Positions 9,369-19,254 of a stretch of DNA of 64,000 nt are shown here, in pieces. The position numbers were made by a program, and so were the translations under genes. Below the pieces are notes generated by a model. That model worked only from the letters and a program-made list of their open reading frames with translations. It was not told where the DNA came from and searched no databases. This DNA is from Actinomyces sp. oral taxon 414 (GTDB lineage: Bacteria > Actinomycetota > Actinomycetes > Actinomycetales > Actinomycetaceae), in the NCBI RefSeq assembly GCF_001278845.1, contig NZ_CP012590.1, positions 3,658,001 through 3,722,000 of the forward strand. Direction: 5' to 3'. The stretch's first letter is position 1. The number at the start of each line of letters is the position of its first letter.

Positions 9369-9512
9369 TCGAGCGGCGCCCGCCGCAGGGCGCCTTTGTG
9401 GCAGATTTCGACACGACCCCGCCCCGAACCATCCCACCAGCCCCACCAGCCTCACCACGCGCCTGCACATCCGCGTCATTATAACGATCCGGGTCCACGG
9501 ACCGTCGCTCCC

Positions 9513-9626
9513 GGAAGGTTATTCGGCGGGCGGTGGTGCGGGGGGCGGGACGCGGACCGTCGCTCGCGGTGAGGAAGGCTCACTGCCTCCTGGAAATGCA
9601 CGCAGACGCTCACCGAATAACCTTCC
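9513..9626. repeat. MITE-like element bounded by GGAAGGTTATTC inverted repeats
   Basis: GGAAGGTTATTC at 9513-9524 and its complement GAATAACCTTCC at 9615-9626 enclose about 90 bp. The same 12-mer bounds the composite element at 27339-27873 and occurs twice at 39243-39429. No open frame of note lies inside. Confidence 0.5.
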
Positions 9627-9720
9627 GAGAAGAAACTCTCCCCAAGTCCAGAGCCCCCGCTCATTCCACCGCTCCCGGGCTGCGGCAGCCGTCGAGAGCG
9701 GTCGACGTGCAGGATTCGCC

Positions 9721-10218
9721 TCACTCCTCCCGCTCCCGGAGCGCGGATCCCGGATCCCCGAGCTCCCGGATGACGAGCCGGACGGCCTCCTCCGGAGGGA
9801 CGTGCTCCCAGATGCGGAGCACCCTCCACCCCTCGGCCTCGGCCATGGCGGTCGTCTCCGCGTCGCGCTCACGATTCTTCACCAGTTTCGGCTCCCAGTA
9901 GTCGGCGTGCGAAACTGGGACCGTCCCGTGCTCGGGGCACCCGTGCCAGAAGCAGCCGTCGATGAAAACGGCCAGGCGCCGCCTGGTGAAGACGATATCC
10001 GCCCGGCGCCGCTTATTGCTCCACGGTGCGAAATCGACGCGGTACCGGTATCCGCGCATATGTAGCATATGTAGGAGCCTGCGGATCGCCAACTCGGGCT
10101 TGGTATCCCGGTGCCGGTTCGATCTCATTGACCGGGCGGTGCCGGGATTGCTCGCCCAGGACGCCTCGATTTTTTCGTTCGGCTCTCTCGCCACTGGCCG
10201 CCGCGCCCTCTCGATCAC
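9721..10218 (-). CDS. Very-short-patch-repair (Vsr)-like endonuclease
   Basis: This 165-residue nuclease is the last gene of the six-gene defence operon. It carries the Vsr pattern: MRSNRHRDTKPELAIRRLL near residue 31, catalytic-type Asp in ADIVF at 73-77, FIDGCFWHGCPEH at 85-97, YW..K...N..RD, and GWRVLRIWEH near 130-139. Classical Vsr nicks T:G mismatches beside Dcm methylases, but no cytosine methylase gene is in the window. Vsr-like nucleases also occur with MORC/Z1 operons, where a restriction role has been proposed. Its GTG start at 10218 overlaps the Z1 stop by 4 bp, implying translational coupling. Confidence 0.9.
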   Translation of the reverse strand: MIERARRPVAREPNEKIEASWASNPGTARSMRSNRHRDTKPELAIRRLLHMLHMRGYRYRVDFAPWSNKRRRADIVFTRRRLAVFIDGCFWHGCPEHGTVPVSHADYWEPKLVKNRERDAETTAMAEAEGWRVLRIWEHVPPEEAVRLVIRELGDPGSALREREE

Positions 10219-13214
10219 TCGACGTCGACGACGGGCTCATCATTCCGATCCGGCCGCCTCACGGTGAAGGCAATGCGCCCCTTCGGCGCCGCCGCGTACG
10301 GGAGGGCGAGGGAGAAGATCGTCGCCGTGTCCGCGGCGCTCATCCTCTCCGGGAGCAGTTTCGGGGAGCGCTCCTCGCCCGGCTTCGTATCCGCCGCGAA
10401 TATGAGGAGCATCGCGCCGCGCTTTCCAGCGTTGTAGGCCCGGGCCGAATTCCCACCCGAGGCGTCCCTGCGCCCCGCGATCGTCTCAATGGCGTCGCGC
10501 TGCCGGAAGGAGCTCCCGGAGAAGCCCCCGCGGGTCCCATTGCGCCGGGTCCTCTTGAGCACGGGGATCCGAATCCCGTCGACGGTCTTCTTCGCAATGC
10601 CGCTGAGCTCGGGCAGGAGAACGGCCCAGTCCTCCAGGTTCCCCTCCGCACTGGCCCGGTCGATCATTCTGAGCGCGGGCCGGAAATCGAATCCATCCAC
10701 CCACTGGAAGCCGCCGAGGACCCGCCTCATCTCATCCGCGGGAATAATCGCGACGCGCCCCCCGAAGGAGCCGATCCGACCCGGTTCGGCGTCCCAGTAC
10801 TCGAATTCCTCCACGGGTCCGAATCGATGTTCCTCGAACCACGGCCGCACAAGGCCAAAGTGCTCGATATTCACCGATCCGTCGCCGCGCTCGGGCTGGC
10901 GCGGGAAGTCCTGGAGCCTGCCGCCGACGCCGCAGTAGTCGAGCTCGGCGTTGTACATCTTGGTCCGACTGGTGGGACGCAGCCATGGCAATTGCTGGAA
11001 CACGAGCGGGGGAATGTCGATCGGCCTGACCGCGGGCGCGCCGTCCTCCTGCACCTGTGAGAAGACATCCAACTGGGACCGGAAGTCCTCCTCGTCCCTC
11101 ATAATCGCCCCGAAGGCCTCGTAGAGGTCGTACACCTGTCGTCCGCTCCCCTTGATCTTCCGCGCCATGAAGAGGCGGACGAGGTCGCAGTAGCCGGGCC
11201 GGTATCCGAACCAGCGCCCCATCTGCATGAGGCTGTCGGCCTGCATGGCCTTCCTCTTGAAATAGGTGGTCGTCAACCCTTCGAGCGTGAATCCGCGGCT
11301 GAGCTTGGTTCCGCCGACGAGGATGCGCCACACGCGCTCCCGCTGGAAATCGACCTGCCTGTACTGCTGCTCCTTGTCGCCATTGATGACGACCACGGGG
11401 TCGCCGTTGCCGCCCAGGACGAGGTCGAGGACCTCCCCGATGAAGGGGGCGACGTCATCGAATGACCCGGCGCGGGGGATTCCCGGCTCCCACTGCCGGG
11501 CGGCCGTCACCGTCTTGAAGTCCTCCTCGAACAGCTCGCGCAGGCGCCCGTTGGCCCGCGGGGATCCGTATCCGGCCCTCTTCCACAGCCTCCCGATCCG
11601 CAGCGCCAGGTCCGCGTGCGCCTTCTGCGAGACGGATTCGTGGACGAGCATGGTGTGGTGCCGGAATGCGCCCGACAGCCCCGGGTCGACCGAGGCCCGC
11701 CAGAGCTTAATGGCCCCGCTGAGCACGAAGGAATCAAGAGCCCGAAGCAGTTCCGCGTCGACCTCGTCCGGGTTCACGTCGTCCGACGCCGTCAGGTCGC
11801 GCACGAAGGCCCGCTCATTGGAGACGGCGGGATCGCGCCGCTCGGCCGCGGTGAGCTCCTCGAAGTCGTGGTAGGCCCTCCCTCCCCGGTACTCGGGCGG
11901 CGCGCTGAGACTAATAATGAAGTCGCGCGGGAAGATGTCTTCGGCGTCCTCGGGCGAGACGAAGACATTGGCGAAGGGGGTGGCGGTGTAGCCGATATAC
12001 TGGCCGCGGCCGAGATGCCCCAGGAGCTCGGCGATGAGTTTATTGATCGCCGTGCGGGACCGGTCCTGCGTCGCCCGCTTCGGATTGAGGGTATTGACCG
12101 ACGCCTGATCGGCCTCGTCGTCGATAATGAGCGCCGGGATCTCGCCCAGGAGCGCCTTAATGCGGCGCAGGTCCCTGACGAGCTTGGTGAGCACGGCCTT
12201 GTTCTTTTTGACGACGGCGATCCGGACGTCGGTGCGGTGGATATTGTCGGGGTGCCACACCGGTTTGCCGGGCTCCCTCAGCTCGTGCCCGGCGCGCGGG
12301 TCGAGGGCGTCGAGCCCCGCCTTGAGGAGCTTGTAGTCGTCCTTGGCCCGCGTCAGGCGCCTGATGGCGGGCGCGCCCGCGGCCGCGGGGTCGCCGTGCG
12401 AGACGAACCTGCCGGCGAGCCAGTCGACGTCGTCGGAACCGGCGTAGTCGACCTCGGCGATGAGGTCCCTGTCCTCCGGGTCAATGCCCCCGAGAATGTT
12501 CTCCCGCCCGATGAGCTCCATGTCGAGCCGGCGCTGCGTCTGGGAGCGCAGGATTTCGACGGTCCCGGTGAGGACGATAATGAGACGGTACCCGGCGTCG
12601 ACGGCCTTGGCGATGACCCCGGTGAAATTGGCGGTCTTCCCGCTCTGGACGTGCCCGACGACCAGGCCCTTGGACTGATAGGGCCGGCTCCCGGACGGGT
12701 CGGCGAGCCGCCCGACGATCTCCGTGGTGGCCGAGTCGATCGAGGCGACGGCGTCGGGATCGAGCCTGCGCTCCAAGACCCGGCGGTAACCGTCCCAGTA
12801 GAAGTGGTGCGCCCGGCGACGGTCCTCGTCGTACCAGGGCGCCCACTGCGGGTCGGCGATGACGGTCGTCCTGTCGAAGACAGGGGGGAAGACCTCGTCG
12901 ACGCGGGCCGCGGCGCCGGCGTCCAGGCCGAGCCTGCTCAGGATCAGGGCCCGGCGCTCGCCCGTGCGGGGCGCGGTGCCGGCCGCCCACGCCACGTCCT
13001 TGGCCGCATCCCACTCGGCCAGCCTCAGGTGGAAGCGGACGCGGCCGGGGTCGTTGGGGTCCGAGTCGAGGATGAGGCCGGGGATCTCCTCCGGCGCGAT
13101 CATCTGCCCGGACGCCGTGAGGAACGCCGCGACAATGGCGTGCAGCGGCATCGGCCCCGCCGTCATCCCGGACAGCGCCTGCTCGAGCGCCCGGCTGTAG
13201 GCGTCGTCGCCCAT
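10215..13214 (-). CDS. Z1-domain superfamily II helicase-like protein
   Basis: A 999-residue protein with Walker A GHVQSGKT at 187-194, a DEAD-like IIDDEADQ at 363-370, YIGYTATPFANV in the motif III position, and a C-terminal helicase half with MQMGRWFGYRPGY resembling motif VI. This is the Z1 family, recurrently found beside MORC-type ATPases and nucleases in predicted restriction systems, where it is thought to translocate on or remodel DNA. It starts 3 bp after the PD-(D/E)XK gene stops and overlaps vsr, so it is part of one transcript. Length and motifs indicate an intact gene. Confidence 0.92.
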   Translation of the reverse strand: MGDDAYSRALEQALSGMTAGPMPLHAIVAAFLTASGQMIAPEEIPGLILDSDPNDPGRVRFHLRLAEWDAAKDVAWAAGTAPRTGERRALILSRLGLDAGAAARVDEVFPPVFDRTTVIADPQWAPWYDEDRRRAHHFYWDGYRRVLERRLDPDAVASIDSATTEIVGRLADPSGSRPYQSKGLVVGHVQSGKTANFTGVIAKAVDAGYRLIIVLTGTVEILRSQTQRRLDMELIGRENILGGIDPEDRDLIAEVDYAGSDDVDWLAGRFVSHGDPAAAGAPAIRRLTRAKDDYKLLKAGLDALDPRAGHELREPGKPVWHPDNIHRTDVRIAVVKKNKAVLTKLVRDLRRIKALLGEIPALIIDDEADQASVNTLNPKRATQDRSRTAINKLIAELLGHLGRGQYIGYTATPFANVFVSPEDAEDIFPRDFIISLSAPPEYRGGRAYHDFEELTAAERRDPAVSNERAFVRDLTASDDVNPDEVDAELLRALDSFVLSGAIKLWRASVDPGLSGAFRHHTMLVHESVSQKAHADLALRIGRLWKRAGYGSPRANGRLRELFEEDFKTVTAARQWEPGIPRAGSFDDVAPFIGEVLDLVLGGNGDPVVVINGDKEQQYRQVDFQRERVWRILVGGTKLSRGFTLEGLTTTYFKRKAMQADSLMQMGRWFGYRPGYCDLVRLFMARKIKGSGRQVYDLYEAFGAIMRDEEDFRSQLDVFSQVQEDGAPAVRPIDIPPLVFQQLPWLRPTSRTKMYNAELDYCGVGGRLQDFPRQPERGDGSVNIEHFGLVRPWFEEHRFGPVEEFEYWDAEPGRIGSFGGRVAIIPADEMRRVLGGFQWVDGFDFRPALRMIDRASAEGNLEDWAVLLPELSGIAKKTVDGIRIPVLKRTRRNGTRGGFSGSSFRQRDAIETIAGRRDASGGNSARAYNAGKRGAMLLIFAADTKPGEERSPKLLPERMSAADTATIFSLALPYAAAPKGRIAFTVRRPDRNDEPVVDVE

Positions 13215-13217
13215 TCG

Positions 13218-14207
13218 TCAGTCCTCCTCGTCGGCACTGCGCGCAAAGCACGCGGGTGGCCGGACGGGTTCGAGAGCCGTGACATCGATCCGGTAGTCGA
13301 CGGCGCGCACGAGCTCGGGGCGCTGGAGGATCCGGGCCAGTCCGGCGGCCGTGATGGCGGGGAAGGAATCGTCGACGGCGTAGAAGGCGGGCTCGCCGCG
13401 CAGGAGGAAGCGGGTGGTGTAGAGGCTCTCGGCCCGGTGGTCGTCCCATCCCAGCGAGTCGAGCTTGCCGTCGAAGTCGGTCCTGCCCCGACGCAGTCGA
13501 CCGCGGACGCCCGCGATGACCTCCGGCAGGGTGCGGCCCCGCGTCGCGGCCCCGGCGCGCGTGATCTGGACCGACATGAGGTGGAGCGGGCGCCCGGGTG
13601 CGGGCGTCAGCTGGCCCGCGCCGTGGATGACGTGGACGCGCCGGTCCGTCCTGGTCGTCTTGACCTCGATGTCCCCGTCGGGAAGAACGAAGTCGTGCTC
13701 CTCGGACTGCGGCCCGAGCCAGGCGGCGAGGGCGGTGTCCTCGCCGAGGTTCGCCATGAGGCGCCGGAGGGCCATGAGCTCGCCGAACAGCCCGACCTCC
13801 TGGTCCTCGCTCAGGCGCGGCGTGCGCGCGAGGAGGCCGCGGTAGCTCGCGAGGGCGACGTGGAGGGCCCGCTCCATGGTGTCGCCCCGCTGCAATTGCT
13901 CCGTCACCGACTGCAGGAGCGAGTACGCCTCGTACTCGATCCCCTCGGCGTCAACGCTCAGGCGGAACCAGACGGTCTCGTCGCCCGGTTCCTCGAAGAC
14001 GTCGGTGCGGATGATCCGGTAGGCGGTGACGTCGATATCGGCCCCGGTGGCGGGTGTTCGCAGGGTCAGCTCTCCGCGGGGCGGGTCAATGCCCAGGATG
14101 CAGACCGGGTGGTCCCCGACCCTCTGCTCGCTGGGCAGCCCCGAGGCGATGTAGGCGGCGAGCGTCTCGGGGGTGAAGACGGTCGAGCCTTCGGCGCGGT
14201 CATTCAC
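13218..14207 (-). CDS. PD-(D/E)XK motif nuclease (DUF4420 family)
   Basis: The 329-residue product has a restriction-endonuclease-like core: E143 in GLFGELMAL, D172 in EEHDFVLPD and the EVK triad at 181-183 in DIEVKTTRT. This matches the DUF4420 PD-(D/E)XK family found in defence operons. The chosen GTG at 14207 overlaps the stop of the MORC gene by 8 bp; the frame is open further upstream, but that part lies inside the MORC gene. It is the likely DNA-cutting subunit of the system. Whether it acts alone or needs MORC and Z1 cannot be told from sequence. Confidence 0.9.
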   Translation of the reverse strand: MNDRAEGSTVFTPETLAAYIASGLPSEQRVGDHPVCILGIDPPRGELTLRTPATGADIDVTAYRIIRTDVFEEPGDETVWFRLSVDAEGIEYEAYSLLQSVTEQLQRGDTMERALHVALASYRGLLARTPRLSEDQEVGLFGELMALRRLMANLGEDTALAAWLGPQSEEHDFVLPDGDIEVKTTRTDRRVHVIHGAGQLTPAPGRPLHLMSVQITRAGAATRGRTLPEVIAGVRGRLRRGRTDFDGKLDSLGWDDHRAESLYTTRFLLRGEPAFYAVDDSFPAITAAGLARILQRPELVRAVDYRIDVTALEPVRPPACFARSADEED

Positions 14208-15732
14208 GGGTTCGTCCTTTCCTGAGGCCGCGGTGCTCGAGTTCCTCATCGAGCGCCGCGCGGATAATGGAGTCCCACGCCCCCAATTCGCGCCTCTCGC
14301 GGTCCCCGAGGTAGGAGCCCTCGAAGAAGCGGGAGTGCAGGAGCAGGAGCAGGGTCTTGAGCAGGGGCGCGTCGTCGGGGCGCGAGGATCCCGACAGCGC
14401 CGGCCTGTAGAGGTCGTTGAGCCACAGCGTGCGCCCCTCGAGATCGACGTCGACGAGGGACGTGCCCGGTAGGCGCTTCCAGCGGATGTACACGGGATCG
14501 GTGTCGGAGAATTCGACGGCGTCGCCAATGGCGTCGTACATCTGCCGGCTCAGGCCCCGGCGGGGCTCGACGAGGACGATGGGTCGTTTCGCGCGCCTGC
14601 GCGCCGCCGCGGCGGCCGAGCGGGCCAGACCGAGGACGTCCTCGAAGCTCCGACCGCCGCCGTCGGAGACCGCTTCGCGCATCGCCCGGCGCATTGTCGC
14701 ATTGAGGATGACGCCGCTCTTCTCGGGATTGATCTGGACGAAGTCCAGCAGCGGGTCGTCGACGTCGAGGCAGATGCGCAGGCGCTCGTAGTTTCGTCCC
14801 CCGCGGATGACGGAGTTCCACCCCCCGATCTGGAGGAGCCTGTCCCTGCGGTAGACGTAGAGCCCCTGGCCGCCGGCCGTGGTGGAGGAGCGCGCCGAGG
14901 CCAGGACGGCGGGATCCCGCAGGGCGGACTCGGTCAGGATCACGGCGGTGAGACGGAAGGGGCGGCCGTCCACGGCGCCGTCGAGCGCAATGGGCCGCAC
15001 GCCCGCGACCGCCCCGGCCAGCGGGTCGAGGCCCCGCACTCTGCGCACGGCGCCGGCCTCCCCGATGTCCGCGTCGAATTCGTCGATGCCGATCTCGACG
15101 CGGGAGCGCGCGAGGATCCGGTGGAAGACGAGGCCCAGGTGGTCGCGGACCTCCTCGATGCGCCCGCCGAGCCATTCGGTGCGCTCGTCCGGGTCGGGCG
15201 AGACGAGGGCGGTGCGCAATCCCCGCCAGTGGACGACGGTTCCGTGCGGCGCGTCCGCGCCGGGGATCCGGAAGACCGGCCCCGCCAGGGCATCGCCCAC
15301 CTGGTGGGGGTCGAGGGTCTCGACGTAGGAGGGGGAGTCCTTGGTGATGCGCCGTCCCACCGGCACGCCGCCGACGGCGCGGCTGCACACGTCGAGGGCA
15401 TCGGCCTGGCTGAGGGAGGCGGCCTTGAGACCCAGGCCGTAGTGGCCGAGGTCGTTGTCGCCGTACGCGCGCGTGCGGGCGAATGTCATGGCGTCGTCAA
15501 TGGCGGCCTCGTCCATGCCGCGGCCGTCGTCCATGACGAGCAGGTCGGTCAGGGCCCCGCCGCGGGTGAGGAAGCGGATGTGCACGCGGCGCGCGCCGGC
15601 GTCGATCGCATTGTCCACCAGGTCCGCCAGCGCGGTGGCGAGCTCGTGGCGGGTGCCGACGGCGTCGGCGATGGACGGGTCGGGCGGCACGATCCTGTGC
15701 GAGACGGCGGCGATGAGGTCCATATCGGTCAC
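14200..15732 (-). CDS. MORC-type GHKL ATPase
   Basis: A 510-residue protein with a Bergerat (GHKL) ATP-binding fold: N box LVDNAIDAGA with N41, G1 box MDDGRGM at 67-73, and G2 box GHYGLGLKAAS from residue 96. An S5-like second half follows, and the C-terminus is helical with no kinase or MutL endonuclease motif. Prokaryotic MORC-like ATPases are known from operons with Z1 proteins and PD-(D/E)XK or Vsr nucleases, as here, and are proposed to act as ATP-driven DNA clamps in restriction. It lies 24 bp after the HEPN-DUF499 gene. Confidence 0.9.
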   Translation of the reverse strand: MTDMDLIAAVSHRIVPPDPSIADAVGTRHELATALADLVDNAIDAGARRVHIRFLTRGGALTDLLVMDDGRGMDEAAIDDAMTFARTRAYGDNDLGHYGLGLKAASLSQADALDVCSRAVGGVPVGRRITKDSPSYVETLDPHQVGDALAGPVFRIPGADAPHGTVVHWRGLRTALVSPDPDERTEWLGGRIEEVRDHLGLVFHRILARSRVEIGIDEFDADIGEAGAVRRVRGLDPLAGAVAGVRPIALDGAVDGRPFRLTAVILTESALRDPAVLASARSSTTAGGQGLYVYRRDRLLQIGGWNSVIRGGRNYERLRICLDVDDPLLDFVQINPEKSGVILNATMRRAMREAVSDGGGRSFEDVLGLARSAAAAARRRAKRPIVLVEPRRGLSRQMYDAIGDAVEFSDTDPVYIRWKRLPGTSLVDVDLEGRTLWLNDLYRPALSGSSRPDDAPLLKTLLLLLHSRFFEGSYLGDRERRELGAWDSIIRAALDEELEHRGLRKGRTRE

Positions 15733-15756
15733 TCGGGCGCGGTCACTCGGGTTCGG

Positions 15757-18700
15757 TCAGTTCTCGAACCGTCCGGGCCTGAGCCCGAGCACGCGCGCGT
15801 TCTCGCCGACGGTCCGCACCGTCGCCTGATCGAAGCCGGCGTAGCGGGTCGCGTCGATATTCACATTGATCTCGAGGCCGTCCGCGCCCCCGCGCCGCAG
15901 GTGCACAATGATCTCCTCGGCCAGGGAGGCGAGCTGGGCGGCGATGTCGCCGCCGGGGTCGAGTTCGACGGAGCCCGTGAACCTCGTGTTCTTCGGGCGC
16001 GCCGCCTCGGGGTCCGCGCCGCCGGAGTCCGGGGCCCCTCCGCGCCGCCCGGGGGCGGGGGCGGGGCCCGCGGTCCCGCCCCCGGCCGCCGCGACGCCGG
16101 GCCTGCCGAACCCGCCGGCCCCGCCGAATCCGCTGGTCGCGCCGGGCCCGCCGGCCCCGCCGGTCGCGTTGGTCGCGCCCGCCTCCGACGGCCCGCCCGT
16201 CTCCGCGGCCTGCTGGGCCCGGGCCGCCGCGGCCGCCTCCTCCCGGTCCCGCTGGGCGCGCGCCAGGGCGGGGGCGACCAGGACCGTCTCATCGGTGATA
16301 GTGGGCGCGTCGTCGTGAGGCGGGAGGCGCAGGTCGATGAATTCGCCGCTCTCGGCGTCGTAGCCGGCGGCGAGGGCGAACCCTCCGCTCTCCCAGCCCA
16401 TGTCGTTCATGGTGGAGGCCAGGGCGGCGCGGAAGACCCGCTCGTCGCGCAGACGGGGCATATAGGGGTAGCGGGTGAAGATGCCCCACAGCTCGCCGGC
16501 GGTGATCCTCCCCTCGTTCCACCTGGCCCTCAGGTTCGGGCCGTTGAGCTGGAGGGCGATGGTGGCGGAGGCGGCGGAGGTGAAGACGATGTCCTCCTTG
16601 CCGAGTTTGCGCCCGGCGCGCACGGCGATGCGCGGCTCCGAGCCGTCCACGCGCATGGCCCCGACGACGAAGGGGCGCCCCCCGTCCGGCTGGTCCGGGT
16701 GCAGGGCCCAGATCCACGCGGCGGACACGGCCCGCTCGGCGGCGGCGCGCGCCTCATCGGCCCTGATGCGCGCCTGCGCCGCCTGGCTCTGGGTGAGGTC
16801 GTGGGCGCGGATCGAGTCGGGGCGGGCCATCTGCGACCAGGCCAGGTGAAGGCGCAGGGCGTGATCGGCGTCCTCCCACCTGCCCGCGTCCGGGGCGACG
16901 AGAATGAGGGCGTTGGCGTTGAGGCGCGCGGCGGAGGCACGCCTGCGGAGGAGCTCGTCGGCGAATTCCATGCCGGGGCCGCTCAGGGAGGCCGCCCTGC
17001 CGCCGACCGTGTGGCGCGGGTGGAGCAGGACGAGCCTGACGCTGCGCGAGTCGGCGACGTCCCCGGTGGAGGTGGGGGCGATGTCGACGGCGCTGAATTC
17101 GGGTGCGGTCCCCGCGACCGCGCGCAGCACCTCGACCCCGGCCTCGGCGACGTCGGCGGCGTCGAGGGCGGCGGCGCGATCGACGACGATCCGGTTGATC
17201 GACGGCCGCCTGTCGTACCAGCTGCGCGTCCCCTCGGTGTAGACGTAGGTGGCCCGGTCGGAGAGGAGCTGGAGCGAGGAGCCGAAATTGCCCAGCGTGT
17301 CCCCAGGCATGGCCACGCCCAGGAAGAGCCGCTCCCGCTCGATGCCCCGGTGGGCCGCGTCAATGGTCGCCGCGGAGCCCAGGAACAGCGTCCTGGCGAT
17401 GCGGCGGGTGAGGGCCCGCTTGCCGAAGAGCGGGCGGTCCCGGTCGATCTGGAGGGGCGTGGCGCGCTCGCCGTCGACATCCTTCTCAATAATGGTGCGC
17501 CAGGCGTCGTCGAGGTAGGCGGCGATCTCGTCGCGCACGGCGGCGTCGTCGAAGGGGACGGAGCCGGGCATAATGAGCGGGGCGTCGTCGCCCGCCTGGA
17601 CGAGGGAGTGGACGACGGCGCTCATCAGGCGCAGGACGCCGCGCGTGCGCTGGAACTTCTCCAGGGAGGACCAGTCGCCGTAGAGCCGGTCGAACAGCTC
17701 GGGGTGGATCGGGTAGGCGGCGCGCAGGCGCCCCTCGTAGTCGGCCTCGAAGGTCTCGCGGGGCAGCTCGCCCCTCTGGAGCCTGTAGTAATTGGCGAAG
17801 CGCTTGACGGTGGCGTCGCGCTTACGGATGGCGTCGGCGTCCAGGTCGGTGAACAAGCGCCTTCGGACGATCTCGAAGCTCTCCCCGGACGTGGCCGGAC
17901 TCCAGTTGTGGGCGACGCGGGAGACGACGTGCTGGAGGCGCTGGAGGGCCTCGCGCCCGCCCTCGCCGCCGATCTCGAGCTCGGAGGCCCGGGTCATGGT
18001 CCCGTCGGCGCGGACGTCGGAGGCGGGGATGGACACGAGCAGGAGCGCCCCGGGGACCCCCTGGACGGCGGCGGTGAGCTCCTGGGCGAAGGTGAACTGG
18101 GTGTCGAAGCTCCCCCCGACCAGGTCGTCGCGCCCGTAGAGGCCCCGCGCGTAGGCGACCCACTCGTCGATGAGGATGAGGGCGGGGGCGTGGCGGGCGA
18201 TGAGGGTCCGCAGGGCGTGGCCGGGGTTAGTGCCGGTGCGGTCCGCCTCGGCGACGAGCGCGTAGGCCTCGGCGCCCCCGAGCTGCCAGGCGAGCTCCCC
18301 CCACAGGGTGTTGACGACGGTGCCGTCGGGCTTGGCGGAGGGCTGGCCGGGCGAGATCTCGTTGCCGACGACGGCGACCCGGTTAATGCGCCCGGGGAGG
18401 GGCGTGCCGCCGAGGAGGTCCTGGACCCCCTGGGGGAGCTGGGCCAGGGGCGTGCCGCCGGCCAGGTGCCAGGCGGCGAGCATGGAGTGCGTCTTGCCGC
18501 CGCCGAACGTGGTCTGGAGGTTGATGACGGCCTGGGCGTTGGCGTCCCCGGCCAGGCGCCGGGCGCTCATGGCCAGGAGGGTCTTGAGTCCCTCGGTGAG
18601 GTAGGTGCGCTCGTAGAAGCGGATGGGGTCCACGTACTCCTCGGCGCCCTCGCCGTGGGCGACCTGGTGGAGGTCGGCGGCGAATTCGGCCTGCCCGAAG

Positions 18701-19254
18701 TCCCCGGACATAATGTCGCGGTGGGGGCGGACGACGTCGCGCCAGGGGGTGAGGCCCTCCTCCCCCAGTCCGGGCATGGCGACGGCGGCGGCCCGCGTGT
18801 CGCGGCGGGTGGCGGCCTCGTAAGTGGAGCGCTGGGCGTCGGCGCGCAGCCGGCGCACGCGCCCGGCGGACTCGGGGGCGCCAATGGCCCTCAGCAGGCG
18901 CTCCGCCGTGTCAAGGGCGCGGTAGGTGTCGTCGGCGTTGAAAGGGACGTTGTGCGCCCAGGCGTTGCGGACGTCGCGCAGCTCCCCGGCGAGGTTCTGC
19001 TCCCCGCGGGAGAGGACCCCGCTGAACGGGAAGCCGAGCTCGCCCATGCGCTCGGTGAGGATGCGCAGCTGGCACTGGAGGTCGTCGGCGCGGTACTGCT
19101 TGTCGGGGCGGGCGTCCTTGGCGGCCAGGAGCTGGGTCCAGGAGGCGCCCGCGGGCAGCCGGGGGGCGAGGGTCTTGGCGATCCAGGGGCCCAGGGCCCC
19201 GGAGAGGATGTCGATGGCCGCGGCGATGCGCGCGCGATTGGACGGTGCGGGCAC
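15757..19254 (-). CDS. HEPN-DUF499 ATPase (BrxC/PglY-like)
   Basis: This 1165-residue protein begins with a Swt1-type HEPN domain (about 1-125) that contains RNAWAH at 96-101, a full R-X4-H motif of the kind used by HEPN ribonucleases. The DUF499 P-loop ATPase follows: Walker A TTFGGGKTHSML near 248-259 and Walker B ALILIDEW near 355. DUF499 proteins relate to BrxC/PglY of BREX systems. A Gly/Ala-rich linker near the C-terminus separates a last conserved segment. The GTG start at 19254 sits 1 bp after the methylase stop, so the two are co-translated. It probably senses or processes DNA in concert with the methylase. Confidence 0.9.
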   Translation of the reverse strand: MPAPSNRARIAAAIDILSGALGPWIAKTLAPRLPAGASWTQLLAAKDARPDKQYRADDLQCQLRILTERMGELGFPFSGVLSRGEQNLAGELRDVRNAWAHNVPFNADDTYRALDTAERLLRAIGAPESAGRVRRLRADAQRSTYEAATRRDTRAAAVAMPGLGEEGLTPWRDVVRPHRDIMSGDFGQAEFAADLHQVAHGEGAEEYVDPIRFYERTYLTEGLKTLLAMSARRLAGDANAQAVINLQTTFGGGKTHSMLAAWHLAGGTPLAQLPQGVQDLLGGTPLPGRINRVAVVGNEISPGQPSAKPDGTVVNTLWGELAWQLGGAEAYALVAEADRTGTNPGHALRTLIARHAPALILIDEWVAYARGLYGRDDLVGGSFDTQFTFAQELTAAVQGVPGALLLVSIPASDVRADGTMTRASELEIGGEGGREALQRLQHVVSRVAHNWSPATSGESFEIVRRRLFTDLDADAIRKRDATVKRFANYYRLQRGELPRETFEADYEGRLRAAYPIHPELFDRLYGDWSSLEKFQRTRGVLRLMSAVVHSLVQAGDDAPLIMPGSVPFDDAAVRDEIAAYLDDAWRTIIEKDVDGERATPLQIDRDRPLFGKRALTRRIARTLFLGSAATIDAAHRGIERERLFLGVAMPGDTLGNFGSSLQLLSDRATYVYTEGTRSWYDRRPSINRIVVDRAAALDAADVAEAGVEVLRAVAGTAPEFSAVDIAPTSTGDVADSRSVRLVLLHPRHTVGGRAASLSGPGMEFADELLRRRASAARLNANALILVAPDAGRWEDADHALRLHLAWSQMARPDSIRAHDLTQSQAAQARIRADEARAAAERAVSAAWIWALHPDQPDGGRPFVVGAMRVDGSEPRIAVRAGRKLGKEDIVFTSAASATIALQLNGPNLRARWNEGRITAGELWGIFTRYPYMPRLRDERVFRAALASTMNDMGWESGGFALAAGYDAESGEFIDLRLPPHDDAPTITDETVLVAPALARAQRDREEAAAAARAQQAAETGGPSEAGATNATGGAGGPGATSGFGGAGGFGRPGVAAAGGGTAGPAPAPGRRGGAPDSGGADPEAARPKNTRFTGSVELDPGGDIAAQLASLAEEIIVHLRRGGADGLEINVNIDATRYAGFDQATVRTVGENARVLGLRPGRFEN

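Noticed and set aside
9721..10218. Classical Vsr mismatch repair paired with Dcm
   Set aside because: No cytosine-5 methylase is present in the operon or the window, so the role is more likely restriction within the MORC/Z1 system.
11616..14225. Plus-strand open frame of 869 codons opposite the Z1 and nuclease genes
   Set aside because: Same reason: no protein-like composition or motif, and clear Z1 and PD-(D/E)XK motifs on the other strand.
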